A stretch of DNA of 64,000 bases from Sarcocystis neurona (lineage: Eukaryota > Apicomplexa > Conoidasida > Eucoccidiorida > Sarcocystidae), in contig KL647294.1 of NCBI GenBank assembly GCA_000727475.1, positions 2,677,365 to 2,741,364 of the forward strand, in the 5' to 3' direction. This document shows, in pieces, positions 24,301 to 33,618 of the stretch (positions are counted from its first letter, which is position 1; each line of letters opens with the position of its first letter). The position numbers and the translations under genes were made by a program. The notes beneath the pieces are model-generated. The model was not told the origin of the DNA. It did not search any database and worked only from the letters and a program-made list of their open reading frames with translations.

Positions 24301-26393
24301 GCCGGAGAGAAGGAAGCACCTGGGAAGGGAAAGGCGGTGCCGGAATTGCAGTAGCTGCTGCTGGCAACAAAGTCGGGATCTCCTCTGCTGCTCTCCCACT
24401 CTGCGCGCCACGCGGAAAAGTCGCCGAGTCGGCCAGCGAAGACGGTGTCGTCGGTCTGAGCTGCCGGTGCAGCACGAGCAGCAGCAGCCCCGACAGCAGC
24501 AGCAGCAGCGGCAGCCGGCTCAGCACGAGCAGCGACAGCAGTTACAGCAGGAAGAACGCCCGGAGCCGTCGCAACAGCAGCAGCAGCATGGGGGAGCAGA
24601 ATGGGCCCACTCGGCGGATTCGAAGAAGACGAAGAAATAGCAGCAAGACCGGAGACTTCTTCTTCTGCGGGAAACAGAAGGAAAGCGTCAGCTGCCCTGG
24701 CGGGGTTTTCGACTGCTTGTAATTGTTCCTCTGCCAGCAGCGGCGCGTCATCGGCGGCGAACGCAAAACGCTGCTCGCTGCTGTCTGCCGACGACAGCAG
24801 CTGCTGCGGGGTCCACGCAGGAACTGCAGCAGCAGTGTCTTTCGAGAAACCTGTGTTCGCTTCCCCTACGTTGTAGCCTTCCGCAAGCTGAAGCAAAACG
24901 CAGGATGCGGCAACAGCGGCAGCGACGCCAAAGTGAGGAGCAGCAGCAAACGCAGTAGCAGCAACAAACATGACAGTAGCAGCAAACGCAGCAGCAGCAG
25001 ACGCCACACCAGCAACAAATGTCGCAGCAGCAGCAGCAGCAAACGTAGCAGCGGGACTAGACGCAACAGCGGCACCACCCGCAACAGGATCAGCACATGC
25101 AACAGCAGCAGCACATGCAACAGCAACAGCACACGCAAAAGCAGCAGCAGCACATGCAACATCAGCAGCACATGCAACACCAGCAGCACCACAAGCAGCC
25201 GCGTTACCGCAGACGCAACGGCGGCAGCAAACGCAAGAGCAGCAAACACATCTCAGGCGGATGGTGCTGCTGCTGCGGCTGCCCGAGGTGCTCTTCTCAC
25301 GCTGCTGTTCCTGCAGGTGCTGCAGCTGCTAAGCCTCCTGCTGCTGCAAGGTTACTGCCGCTAACGTCTGCTCGCTGACAGCCGCTCTCGAGGCTGCTAC
25401 TGCTCCTGGTGCTGCGGAAACTGTTACGCCTGCCGCTGCTGCTACTACGTCGGCCGCTGCCGCGGCTACGACTGCCGCTGCCGCTGCTTCGTCTGCCGCT
25501 GGTGTTCCTCGTGCTGCTGGTGCTGCTCGTGCTGCTGCTGCTGCTCGTCCTGCCACTTCCACATCTCTCGCCGCTGCTGTTCATGCTGCTGCTGTTCTTG
25601 CTGCCGCCGCCGCCGCTCTTGCTGCTGCTGCTGCCCGAGCTGCTGCTGCTATGACTTCTGCTAGTCTTGCCTTGGCTGCTGTCACGGCTGCTGTTGTTAA
25701 GGGGGTGCTGCCGTTGGTCGAGTGCTGCTAACGCTACAACTGCCGCTGCTGCTAAGACTTCTGCTGCTGTCGCCGTTGCTACTGCCATCACATATATATG
25801 TAAGCCAACCGTCAACGCATACACAAGTATGAACGCAGATGTGTTATGTATGTGTATATAACCACCTACACGTATATGTTTATATACATATAGACGCAGG
25901 TCGTCAAGTACATACATATATTCACTGTATTAGAGACACACACATATATACCTATATGCGGCACCTTCCGCTGTTGCTGCTGCTGTCGCTGCTGCAGCTC
26001 ACGCTGCTGCGCATCCTGCTGTTGCTGCTGCTGACCCTGCTGTACGTTCTACTCCTGCTCCTGCTGCGGCGGGGGGGTTCTGCGGTCAAGGGGCTCATGC
26101 TTGGGTGTAAGTTCTGAGGTTCGCATGAAGCAGAGTGCCAGTTTTCTGAGATGAAATTCTTTCCTGCGAGGTGCACGCCGAGTTACCTGGCGTGTGCGAA
26201 GCGGGTCTGTTGTGATGGAAGAGAGGAACGCCGTGAGCGGGTTGCTTCCGCCTGCTGCTCCTGCGGCTGCTGCTCGTGCTGCCGCTGCTGCTGCTGAAGC
26301 AGCGAGGGCAGAAGAAGAAGACGCGTCATCGACGCTGCATGCGTGCGTAGTAGTAGTGCTTCGCTGACTTGACAAAAGCGCTCGAAACGCCAT
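2343..26393 (-). CDS. PEX5: PEX5-like peroxisomal targeting signal receptor (13-exon model)
   Basis: Cytosolic receptor that binds C-terminal PTS1 signals and docks cargo at the peroxisome membrane. Modelled exons (descending): 26393-26187, 24887-24294, 22261-20846, 18139-18014, 15736-15203, 12711-12603, 11666-11242, 10219-10158, 9300-9186, 8283-8108, 5077-4917, 4048-3947, 2449-2343. They sum to 4134 nt, 1377 codons plus TGA, with matching phase at every junction. Residues 50-69 contain NPLTAF...LRTRQ, the conserved PEX5 N-terminus. W-x-x-x-F/W motifs follow (WRAEW, WTEAF, WEAEW), then a PEX7-binding box and a TPR domain with [10 protein letters not shown]. The length, about twice a mammalian PEX5, comes from Ala/Gln/Ser tracts. 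The start ATG lies in an ACCATGG context; a likely 5'UTR acceptor precedes it at 26435-26436. The family assignment is very secure. The junction between exons 2 and 3 and the 5' edge of the exon ending at 11666 are the least certain. Confidence 0.9.
2850..3690. repeat. TA/TACA microsatellites in PEX5 last intron
   Basis: Repeated TATATATACATA and CATATATGTAC blocks fill most of the intron 3946-2450. Long open frames rich in Tyr/Ile/His on both strands are repeat artefacts. Confidence 0.85.
4052..4540. repeat. CAG/AGC triplet tract in PEX5 intron 11
   Basis: A nearly pure, interrupted CAG array begins directly at the acceptor of exon 4048-3947, so on the sense strand it forms a CTG/CTT pyrimidine-type tract ending in TAG. 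It reads as poly-Ser, poly-Ala or poly-Gln on the plus strand but has no independent gene signature. Confidence 0.8.
5170..5420. repeat. (TA)n/TATACA microsatellites in PEX5 intron 10
   Basis: Three pure TA runs of 20-25 bases (near 5178, 5230 and 5330) separated by CACATAC-type sequence. No gene. Confidence 0.85.
5550..6560 (+). repeat. Kilobase purine-rich GAGACAGGGAGA minisatellite
   Basis: About 1 kb of the plus strand is almost entirely purine plus regular C, built from GAGACAG, GGGAGA and AGAGAGAC modules, with a sub-repeat around 5880-5960. The complementary strand, which is the PEX5 sense strand, is a continuous CTCTCTGTCTCCC pyrimidine tract inside intron 8107-5078. Frames open for hundreds of codons in both directions (Arg/Glu/Gly or Ser/Leu/Pro) are artefacts. 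Confidence 0.9.
6561..8107. other. Remainder of PEX5 intron 10
   Basis: Mixed TATACA microsatellites (7040-7350, 7760-8060) and short unique segments. I find no exon with defensible boundaries here. Confidence 0.5.
8800..9180 (-). repeat. Long pyrimidine tract in PEX5 intron 9
   Basis: On the PEX5 sense strand this is CTTCTTCCTCT-type polypyrimidine. On the plus strand it is purine-rich and opens as a Lys/Glu/Arg-rich frame of 125 codons. Its position inside an intron and its composition argue against a separate gene. Confidence 0.7.
9301..9500. repeat. CAG/CAA tract abutting PEX5 exon 9300-9186
   Basis: A CAGCAGCAA array begins immediately at the splice acceptor and continues for about 200 bases. 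Similar tracts abut the acceptors at 8284, 10220 and 4049, so CTG repeats recurrently form the region upstream of the acceptor AG in this gene. Confidence 0.8.
12960..13290. repeat. (TACATATA)n microsatellite
   Basis: About 330 bases of TACATATATACATACATACG repeats in PEX5 intron 5. All six frames are open as Tyr/Ile/Thr or Met/Tyr/Val strings. Confidence 0.95.
14311..14600. repeat. ~90-bp minisatellite with CAGCCGACGC landmark
   Basis: The landmark (CAGCCGACGC and close variants) occurs at 14331, 14418, 14509 and 14582, giving spacings of 87, 91 and 73. Each copy in the first three carries ATATTTGT-type sequence upstream, and TG or TA runs follow. Lies in PEX5 intron 5. Confidence 0.8.
14960..15180. 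repeat. 30-bp tandem repeat just inside PEX5 intron 5
   Basis: About seven copies of a 30-base unit containing GCACCGCAGAACCAGCAGCA, nearly identical to each other. It ends about 20 bases from the GTAAGT donor at 15202. The near-identity points to recent expansion. Confidence 0.85.
17358..17373. promoter_or_regulatory. Dispersed palindrome GGGTGTACGTACACCC
   Basis: A perfect 16-bp inverted repeat in PEX5 intron 4, identical to the consensus of the array at 1016-1160. A regulatory role is not shown by the sequence. Confidence 0.4.
18014..18139 (-). other. PEX5: PEX5 exon encoding the PEX7-binding box
   Basis: This 42-codon exon reads [20 protein letters not shown] in its middle. That matches the spacing of the S-x-F-x-x-F-(V/I)-x-(K/Q)-(I/M) PEX7-binding box of mammalian PEX5L and plant PEX5. 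It starts in phase 0 after an acceptor at 18141-18140. It ends in phase 0 if the intron opens with GC (AAG followed by GCACGT) rather than GT. The flanking PEX5 exons are also phase 0, so the exon can be inserted without a frame change. The box lets PEX5 act as co-receptor for PTS2 cargo through PEX7 (family knowledge). Its use here is inferred. Confidence 0.8.
19690..20470. repeat. Degenerate TACTCCAGTCTA minisatellite
   Basis: At least twelve copies of (T/A)TACTCC(A/T)G(T/C)CTA, often followed by (T/C)CTCTACTCT or a TA run. Clear copies start near 19698, 19797, 19841, 19952, 20000, 20057, 20094, 20130, 20220, 20312 and 20455. Spacing is irregular, from 35 to 110 bp. Located in PEX5 intron 3. 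Confidence 0.8.
20846..22261 (-). other. PEX5: Large PEX5 exon with WTEAF motif and Ala/Gln tracts
   Basis: This 472-codon open exon is bounded by an acceptor CTGCAG at 22262-22267 and a GTAAGA donor starting at 20845. It is low in complexity. A Gln-rich part follows about residue 100, and Ala/Ser-rich parts dominate the remainder, with up to seven consecutive Ala codons. The recognisable island [10 protein letters not shown] is a W-x-x-x-F pentapeptide of the kind that binds PEX14/PEX13; a second, weaker candidate is LWNYTRRL. The exon illustrates how homopolymeric amino-acid repeats inflate proteins in this genome. The frame is fixed by the exon being open throughout and by the phase-0 join to the PEX7-box exon. 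Confidence 0.75.
22234..22248. promoter_or_regulatory. Palindrome variant GGGTGTACAGACACC inside a PEX5 exon
   Basis: Imperfect copy of the dispersed palindrome lying in the coding part of exon 22261-20846. Confidence 0.35.
22934..23082 (-). other. Unassigned candidate exon in PEX5 intron 2
   Basis: A stretch of ordinary base composition sits between microsatellites and reads [11 protein letters not shown]...[15 protein letters not shown] on the minus strand, after a pyrimidine-containing acceptor ending at 23083. It may be an optional PEX5 exon between exons 2 and 3. I see no strong phase-matched donor, so it is left out of the gene model. The left boundary is approximate. Confidence 0.3.
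23278..24145. repeat. Minisatellite interrupted by a 569-base assembly gap
   Basis: Units of about 50-70 bp combine a TA run, GTATACATACAGAGAGAG and GGGAAAGGGCGATACATATA. Three or more copies precede the gap and two follow it. Bases 23481-24049 are N. The matching flanks show the gap lies inside the array, so the true copy number is unknown. Located in PEX5 intron 2. Confidence 0.9.
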
Positions 26394-29300
26394 GGTGCCA
26401 GGGCAAGACGGGAACTTGAAAAGGTCCAAGTTTTCTGCGAAGGATAGAAAAGCGTCAACCCACAGCAAGTAAAGTTTTCCATCAACGTCCACACGTCTAT
26501 AAATTGAGACAGAGAGAGACACACATACACACATGTACACACATACAGTTATGAGATGATGATATCTGCCCTGTAAACGCATCCTTTGCGAGGTAGAAAG
26601 GAAAGGAAGGGGCACACATACATATATATATATATATATAGGCACACGTTTGTTTCTACATACGTATAGATATACCTTCAGAGGGAGCGAAAGGAGGGTG
26701 ATATAAACATCTAACAGGCAGATATGTAATAGTCAGAGATCAGGAGAATGCCTGTGCATATACGCGAGATTTGCCGAAGGGCAGAGCAGAAGGTAGAAGG
26801 CAGAAGGAAAGATAGAACTGGAATGAATTTGTTTTATTCCCGTAGACTCCGTCAGACACACCCACACCGTGCGGCAGCAGAGGGGAACGCAGTAAAAAGT
26901 TCGAAGATTTGTACGCAGTTGCTGCTGCTGCAAGGCAGTTCGGCATTTCCCTCGTTGCCTGTTGTTGCGCGGCGTCTCACTTCTTTGCAGCACAGACAGC
27001 CGGCAGGAGAAGAAGTTGCGTGCGCCGCAGAGAAAGAAAGGGCCGCAAAAAGAAGGAAGGGCAGCGCGCTCGAGGCGTAAATGAGCGGGAGAAGAGACAC
27101 GGCTTGGGGAAGAAGAAAAAGTTCTCTACATAGACGTTTGCGAGGAAAAGGGGAAGTCGCACACACGCGCCTCTGTGCGTTTCACACGGCCAGTGTGCGC
27201 GAAGACGGCGGACGTTTCTGGTGTACGTACACTTCAGAAAAGTTGCCTCAGAAAAGTTGTGTTTGTTCAAAGCGCGCCAAAAGTAAGTCCGAAGCAGCGT
27301 CACTCGAATCAAATGCAGAAAAAAAAGGGACGAAATAGACGTTCTCTTCTGCATTTGTTTACCTCGCCTCGGCGGCGACGGGGCTCGCTGGCCGGTCTCT
27401 ACGCCGAAGGCCCGCGAGGACTTGCAGGAGAGAGAGCCTGCAAGCCGAGAAAAGGGTGAACGCTGAGTTCTTGTAGCCGTTTGACCGGCCGAAACTCTGT
27501 TTTCTTAATCCCGCTTCACCTTCTCCACATGTCGAAAAACAAAAGGCGAGACGCGGTTGCGAGAGACTTCTTCGACCGTCTTTGCGCGGTGACGACGACA
27601 GCGTGAAACGCGAACGAAGGCGAGAGAGCACGAAGGGAAAAAAAAAGTGACGCGAACACGTACACACACGTGGGCGCAAACATCAGAGAGTGAGTGTGTG
27701 AGTTTCTGCTAGACACACACATACGTAGAGATACACAGAGCAACGTACGTAGATCTGTTGTTCTGCGGCAGTAACAGCACTGCGACAACGATGTTGGGCT
27801 TATCAAAGAAACATGTGCGTGCACTGATGTAGGAGTGGTAGTTGTAATAGTAGACAAGTGGCGTCACCCGAGGTGGAACCGCATGATTTTTTCTTCCCAT
27901 GAATGATGAAAACACAGGCACACATGGAAAATGGACATGCAGCACACAATCGACAAGTAGGCGCGAACGCATGGACTGACACATAGACGGACGCGGCAAC
28001 AGCACCGCGTATCGAGTGCGCACCCTGCAAATGTTAAAACATATATATGTACATATTGCAAGTATACGGGGTGATGTTGCAAACTCGAGCGGAAACAGCT
28101 TTTATCAGTTACACGGCCCTTGTCTACTTGGTCACCTTGAGCAACGAGCCATGGCTCACGTCGACAATACATATATTTCTGTTTGCATTGAGAGACACTA
28201 AGCACGAGATGTTTCACACTTTAGGGTAAGGTGAGTTTTCCCGTAGGAACATGACTGGTTTGCGTGAGGACAAAACATCGGCACTGCTAGTGCTGCCACC
28301 GCCAACTCCGACTCATCCAGGAGTCTACAGCAAGGCTGGGAGTTTCCCGCGTAGAGGAACAAGGGAAGTGATGTTTTTTGGCCGTGGAAGGGGACGACTT
28401 GTGGCGATTAAGGGAAAAAACTGGAAAGGGACCAAGGATAATGCAGCTGTTGAAAGACAACAGAGAAAGATAGCTCCTGGGGGAAAAGAAGCGAAGGCGT
28501 GAAAACGGGTCTGTCCAGAGCGAGGAGGATGACACTGCACGACTCGTCGGCGGAACACACCATATACAAAGCAGGAAACGCGCAGTCACAGGCCTACCAC
28601 ATACAAACAAACCGAAGAAAACCCCCTAGGTAAAACTGACCGAATTCGTTCGTGGGAATTTTTTGCGAGCCGATGGAGAGAGATAGACACAGAGAGAGAC
28701 AACGATACATGTGCATGCGTCCGTATCTGGCCTGTCGAGCCAAAAACGAGGATCGAAGAAACACTTGAAGCTGTCAAATCCCAAAAGCGAAATATGCAAT
28801 CCAGTCGCATGTACTGAAGTGTATCTACATCTATGGATAGAGAAGGAGACATACGTACGCCGTAGCATGTTGTTGTGTGAGTCTGAAGGTAAGAACATCG
28901 TAGGCACCGGCATGCCGCTCAGGTTAACAACCTGCGCTCGTCGCCGTGTAACGAAAGCGCTGAAGCAGCTAGCCACTCGTCGACCAGCAAAAAGCTAATT
29001 CAGGGGAACAAATAATCGAGAAGTCGTACATACCTTCTACGAGACTGCATTTCACATCACCTGAAAAGGTAAAACTGGATTGCAAATGTGTTCAGAGTAA
29101 GTCCCCTTGACAGGTGCGTGCATACATGTGCGTATATAGCTGTAAACACAAACATATGTGTAGGTGGATGTCCTTTACGCAAGTAGATAGCCAGTAGAGG
29201 AGCGTAGAAACATACACATGCATATAAGCATCAGTGCACACGTCCAAAATGCGTATGCACAACGACCAGAGTGTGCAAGCCGACATACAGATTATACGGA

Positions 29301-29437
29301 TGTGTGCACTCTCATGTGGCCGTACAATAAGCAGAGTGCGCCCACATACAGCCCCGAATATGTACGCACACAGTCAGGGAACCGGCAGACAAAGCTGCTG
29401 TAAGTTGGACCTGCTTTCCCCTTATTTCCCCATCAGG
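26394..29437. other. PEX5 upstream region and repeat-poor intergenic sequence
   Basis: The part near 26394-26434 is probably PEX5 5'UTR, because a CTATCCTTCGCAG acceptor lies at 26435-26436 on the minus strand. Beyond a short TA run at 26620-26640 the sequence becomes unique and free of CAG tracts. A palindrome copy sits at 27220. I recognise no gene here. Confidence 0.4.
27220..27233. promoter_or_regulatory. Palindrome copy GGTGTACGTACACT
   Basis: Copy of the dispersed element with one mismatch in the right arm. It is about 830 bp upstream of the PEX5 start codon. Confidence 0.35.
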
Positions 29438-29727
29438 ATGGCCCCCCTAGACGATGAGGCTGCTTCTTCAAATGATGTTGACTTTTTGTCTCTGCACGCG
29501 CTCGTGAGGGTTCCTCCCGTGCTCATTCACTCTCTGCGTTTGTGTGTGTGTGTGTGTGTGTCTGTGTGCGTGTGAATGTGTGTATTTACATTTGCCGGTG
29601 CGCACGCCAAAGTATTTGTAGCTGCGGACTGTTTGAGAACGTGCCACCTCTACGAAATGACGTCTATACCAGTATTCTCCTGTTTGATGCTTCAAATAAA
29701 TGCGTATATATGAATCAGGGAGCTTGA
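29438..29727 (+). CDS. Candidate 51-residue small protein, two exons
   Basis: ATG at 29438 follows a good acceptor (CTTATTTCCCCATCAG), implying a non-coding leader exon. Exon 29438-29503 encodes an acidic segment, MAPLDDEAASSNDVDF onward, ending at a GTGAGG donor. Exon 29638-29727 begins after GACTGTTTGAG in phase 0, reads NVPPLRNDVYTSILLFDASN and ends with TGA. The 134-base intron carries a TG run. No family is recognised. It could instead be two exons of a larger gene, or chance; the splice signals are the main support. Confidence 0.35.
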
Positions 29728-31290
29728 TTATGTAGTCCTCCCCAGCTGGCCGTTTTCCTCCTTAGCGCAAGCCCATACACGAGTATCTGCATAGGTTTCT
29801 ACGTACGTTGTTTTGTCGACTCAGGTATTCCTGGCAGGAAGAAAACAAATGTGCGTAACTGGGGATAAGTGGGCCATGTACACTTATAGTTGCAACAATC
29901 AACCGGGAGTGACTCGTGCACACTAGAATAATTCTCCTGTTTCAGCAGCCTTACACCGTAAGAATTGAGGAACACGTTGACGAATATCACTACGAAATCC
30001 GAGACCGGTGCAGTATGTGGGTCGTGTTACACGCACACCAAGTGTTTTGTCACCTTCGAGTAGTATGATACTCGGTGCTATACTGGCGAGGGTGGTAAAA
30101 CCAAAAGTTTCAGCAGATACTTGAGACCTGTGCGGATGCACGCATACACACATATTGACACACACGCCTTACACGATTGACAGAAAATGAGCTCCGCGGG
30201 ATAAATACATATATACAACGGCATTTAACCTAGTGTGCACGTTTGAGTTACATTCACATCTACTTTGTCATGTACGTAGATGCGTCGTACTCGCGCTGGC
30301 GTTTGCGTGTCATGGAGTGTACGAATGTTTAGAAAAGACGTACCCGTGTAAGCAAAAAACTGGAGTTCTATGTCAACAACTCTCCTACCAATGAAACTGG
30401 TGCGTCTGTTGAGCTTCTTGTTCACGTGCGGTGGAAGACGTACGGATTTCTTCTGACGCGAATACTGCACAACCGCTCTGTCGTAGAGAAGACTGCACAA
30501 CGGCTCTGCCGTATAGAAGGTTTGCGGTCACTGGAGATACGCACACGAAGTGAACCACTGACAACACTCGAATCACACCGCGGTGGGCCGTGAGACACTC
30601 AAAAATCGCTGGTGTGTTTTGTAACTGCAGAGGAGTTGTCCGGAAGAAGAGCTTGCGTCGAACAAATGTTACAGTTCTTTTTGCATATAGAAACAGCGAT
30701 AAGAAAAGAACTGTCGCTACGCAGTACATTCAAACGTTCGTGGAACTACTACCAGAGCCATGCCGTTATATCTTCAGACTGTACTCTACAGGCGCGTCCG
30801 ACACGTCAACGTGCTTCCTACGCAACGAAAGAGGGCAACAGAGATGCGCACTGTTCTACACTCTCAGATGTCTTCCTACAGAGACCTGGTCTTCACCCTG
30901 GATGCAGATACCCTGTGAGCGCATCGTTTGCTTAGCCTGGAAAAGACAGATCAGGAACACTTTTTGTTGTCCTGTAAAGGAGTGGACGTCATTCGGTTCC
31001 GCTTGTAAAGAAATCCTTTTCAAGATTCAGTTCTGTAGAAGTGGTGTTCTTTGGCACCACCCTGAGCAGCTTCCGCTTTAAACATCGTTCTGAAGAATCT
31101 GCTCGGCGCTATCGTACACTCTGGCAGATCAGCCCTTACACATTTATCCTGGCAAGCGAGTAAAGACAGTGCCCATGAAATGTGTGCAACTCCAAAAGAT
31201 TTCACGACATTCTATGTGACAGTCACTCCCTGCTCGTTCGGTAACTCCATAGTGGGAATGAACTTTTTTTTTGCAGAGGCTAGCCGTGCA
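29728..31290. other. Repeat-poor stretch without recognised gene
   Basis: Open frames exist on both strands, the longest 163 codons on plus at 30590-31081, but codon content is erratic and no motif or splice pattern supports them. Confidence 0.4.
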
Positions 31291-31450
31291 CTGCTACTGA
31301 TAGGCAAGGCCACAGCTCATGTCCTGGCATTCCAAAGACTTGCGCTGCTACTGATAGGCAAGGCCACAGCTCATGCCTGGCATTCCAAAGACTTGCGCTG
31401 CTACTGATAGGCAAGGCCACAGCTCATGCCTGGCATTCCAAAGACTTGCG
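31291..31450. repeat. 54-bp tandem repeat, three copies
   Basis: Units beginning CTGCTACTGATAGGCAAGGC start at 31291, 31345 and 31398 (periods 54 and 53). They are almost identical, and this is the only clear tandem repeat in the repeat-poor block. Confidence 0.95.
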
Positions 31451-31740
31451 CCTGTCCTCAACGGTCCTTCCACGGCCAGTGTAGAGTCTGAATGTTTATG
31501 TGAGTGACTCCAAGAACTCAAAGTTCACTGCAGTTCTGTACTCAGAACAGCCGGTGCAAGTGGCTGCGAACCTACCCATGTAAGGGTGTTGTAGTGTACG
31601 TGCGGCTACACACGTGTGGACGCGGGAGTGCACACCACATATACACATATATATCTATATATACGTATATTTTGGCTTTTATGTAAAATGTGCATGTGTA
31701 CGTAAATGGGGCAGAGACTTAGCGCCGCTGAAGCGGACGT

Positions 31741-33618
31741 TTAGGAAGCCTTGGTCGCATTTTGTGTGGCTGTGTCGTTGTAAATGTAGGCGGGACTGCG
31801 GAGCAAATCTTTCCAGAAATTTTGTCGCAGCTCCTTGAGCCACTGTTGCGCCTCCACGTCAGCAGCTCGTTGAGTCGTTCTACCCTCCTCAGTCGTACGC
31901 AGGAGGAAAGCATTATGAAGTGCTGTCACGTAGGCGGCTGGAAGTCCGAATTCGGACCAAAGTTTACGTGCATCTGCCACCCAGCTACCTTCAGTTGTGC
32001 TGCCTGAAACGAAGGGCTCTTCCACACGCGGCTGTCCTCGACGAACTCCTTCTGTCGAGTTGCCCTTGTGAGCAGATTCTTCTGTTGGAAGGAAAGTTCC
32101 AGACAGTCTACGAATTTCAAGGAATGTCGCTTCTCCCCGGAAAACTGGCCGAACCGATTTAATTCTGCATGCCCTGTTCTCTTCGGTGACGCGTTCAGCC
32201 AAAAACGTCACTGCCGGAGAAAAATTTAGATGTGCAGACGCCCCGTCGAGTGAGTTACCTTGATTGGGGATATCCACCTCTACAGCAGAGTGCTCAGCTA
32301 CTGGGTAATCTTCTAGAGATGTCATAGAGTTCCTTTTGCTACGCTCCTTGAAGGCTGCAGGTTGGCGTCCGAAGGCCTTCCGAGTGACTGCGACTTCGCG
32401 ATTGCTGACGCCAGGTTTATCCTGACTCTGCAGTTTCCCAGAGGATGTCAACTCTTCGAACGACTCCTTTACCGGCAGACTCTTTTTTGTTGGGGGCTCC
32501 GCACTGGTTGTGCTTTCGCTGAGAGGCACCTTTTCAGACCAGCCGGCACGCCGCTGTCCTTCGTTACTGGATAGTTCTGGACAGCGCGTTTCCTTATATC
32601 CCTTTGAATGTAAGCACGGGTTTCTGTCGTCTGGAGTAGCCAAAGCGACAGAGGGAATATTCCCTCCGGCTTCCGATCGAAGAACCTCCTGTTTCTGCGC
32701 TGGTGGATTCTTTAGTCGAATTGGTCTGCTGACTTCTGCAGGAGAAACTGGAGGGATGCTCCATGGATATACGGACGACGGAGTCGTTTCGACAAAAGGT
32801 GCTGCCGGCTGCCAGAGAATGAACTTTAACATGACTCTTTCAAGTCCGAAAAAAGAAGTGAAAACACAGAGTCTGGAACAGGGACGTAGTAAACGCACGG
32901 TAGCCATTTATCGACCTGGGTCACACAAGAGTGTCCCTACACTTGTGCAAACGCTCACCAGTGTAGCCTACACGTATGACGTCGCGAAGACAAAGAAAAA
33001 CACGGGGCAGCTGGCAACTGCGAAACACCGGACAGCGACTGGTAGGTTTTTTAAAAGCATGTCACCGCCGCACGCACACGTGAGACAGAAGACGCTGCCA
33101 CTGGGACAAAATGTCTGTCGTCGAAGATGGTTAACTACAAGAGGAAAGCCAGAGAGCCTCAAGGCAGGATTCTTTCCTTCTAAAAACCCGAATGTGCAAT
33201 GAACATGCAAGATCAAGCAAGACTTTACTTTCGTATCGAAACCGATGCACAGGGGCATGCGAGTCACGCGAACAATGGTGCTCGAAGGACATCTAGCATA
33301 TTTTGCGCCGCCTGTCTGGACTTCTGACGAAAGGGCTACAAACTTTCGTGAGCCAACTGCGCCACCCTTCCTCCGTCTGTCTTGGCTACGTAGAGGACCA
33401 CGCGCGTTTACCACTGACAAGTCAAATAGCGACTGGTTTGGTGCTGTGATCAAGTTAACCTCAAGGAATCTATTGTATACAACTATTTTTGGCAACGACG
33501 GCACCTTGCCTGTGCCTGCTTTAAAGGCTCGTGTGCACCCACGCATGAGAGAGAAATCTGCAATCAAACTTCCAGCGGACTGAGGCACAAATATCTGCAG
33601 CCTACTGCCTTCCGACAT
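31741..33618 (-). CDS. Unrecognised protein, one- or two-exon model
   Basis: The 3' part is open from 32907 to the stop at 31741. Its ATG at 32907 is directly preceded by an in-frame TAA, giving a 388-residue single-exon protein with a hydrophobic N-terminus. Alternatively, an upstream open frame (ATG 33618, MSEGSRLQIFVPQ) ends at a GTAAAG donor (33229 exon edge) and joins in phase 0 to an acceptor after TTCATTCTCTGGCAG (32808 exon edge), giving 485 residues. The C-terminus, WLKELRQNFWKDLL...YIYND, looks helical. Composition is balanced, with no homopolymers, unlike PEX5. No family is recognised. In the single-exon model the N-terminus could be a signal anchor. Confidence 0.5.

Noticed and set aside
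30590..31081. 163-codon plus-strand frame
   Set aside because: No motif, Cys/Trp-rich irregular composition, antisense frames equally open.
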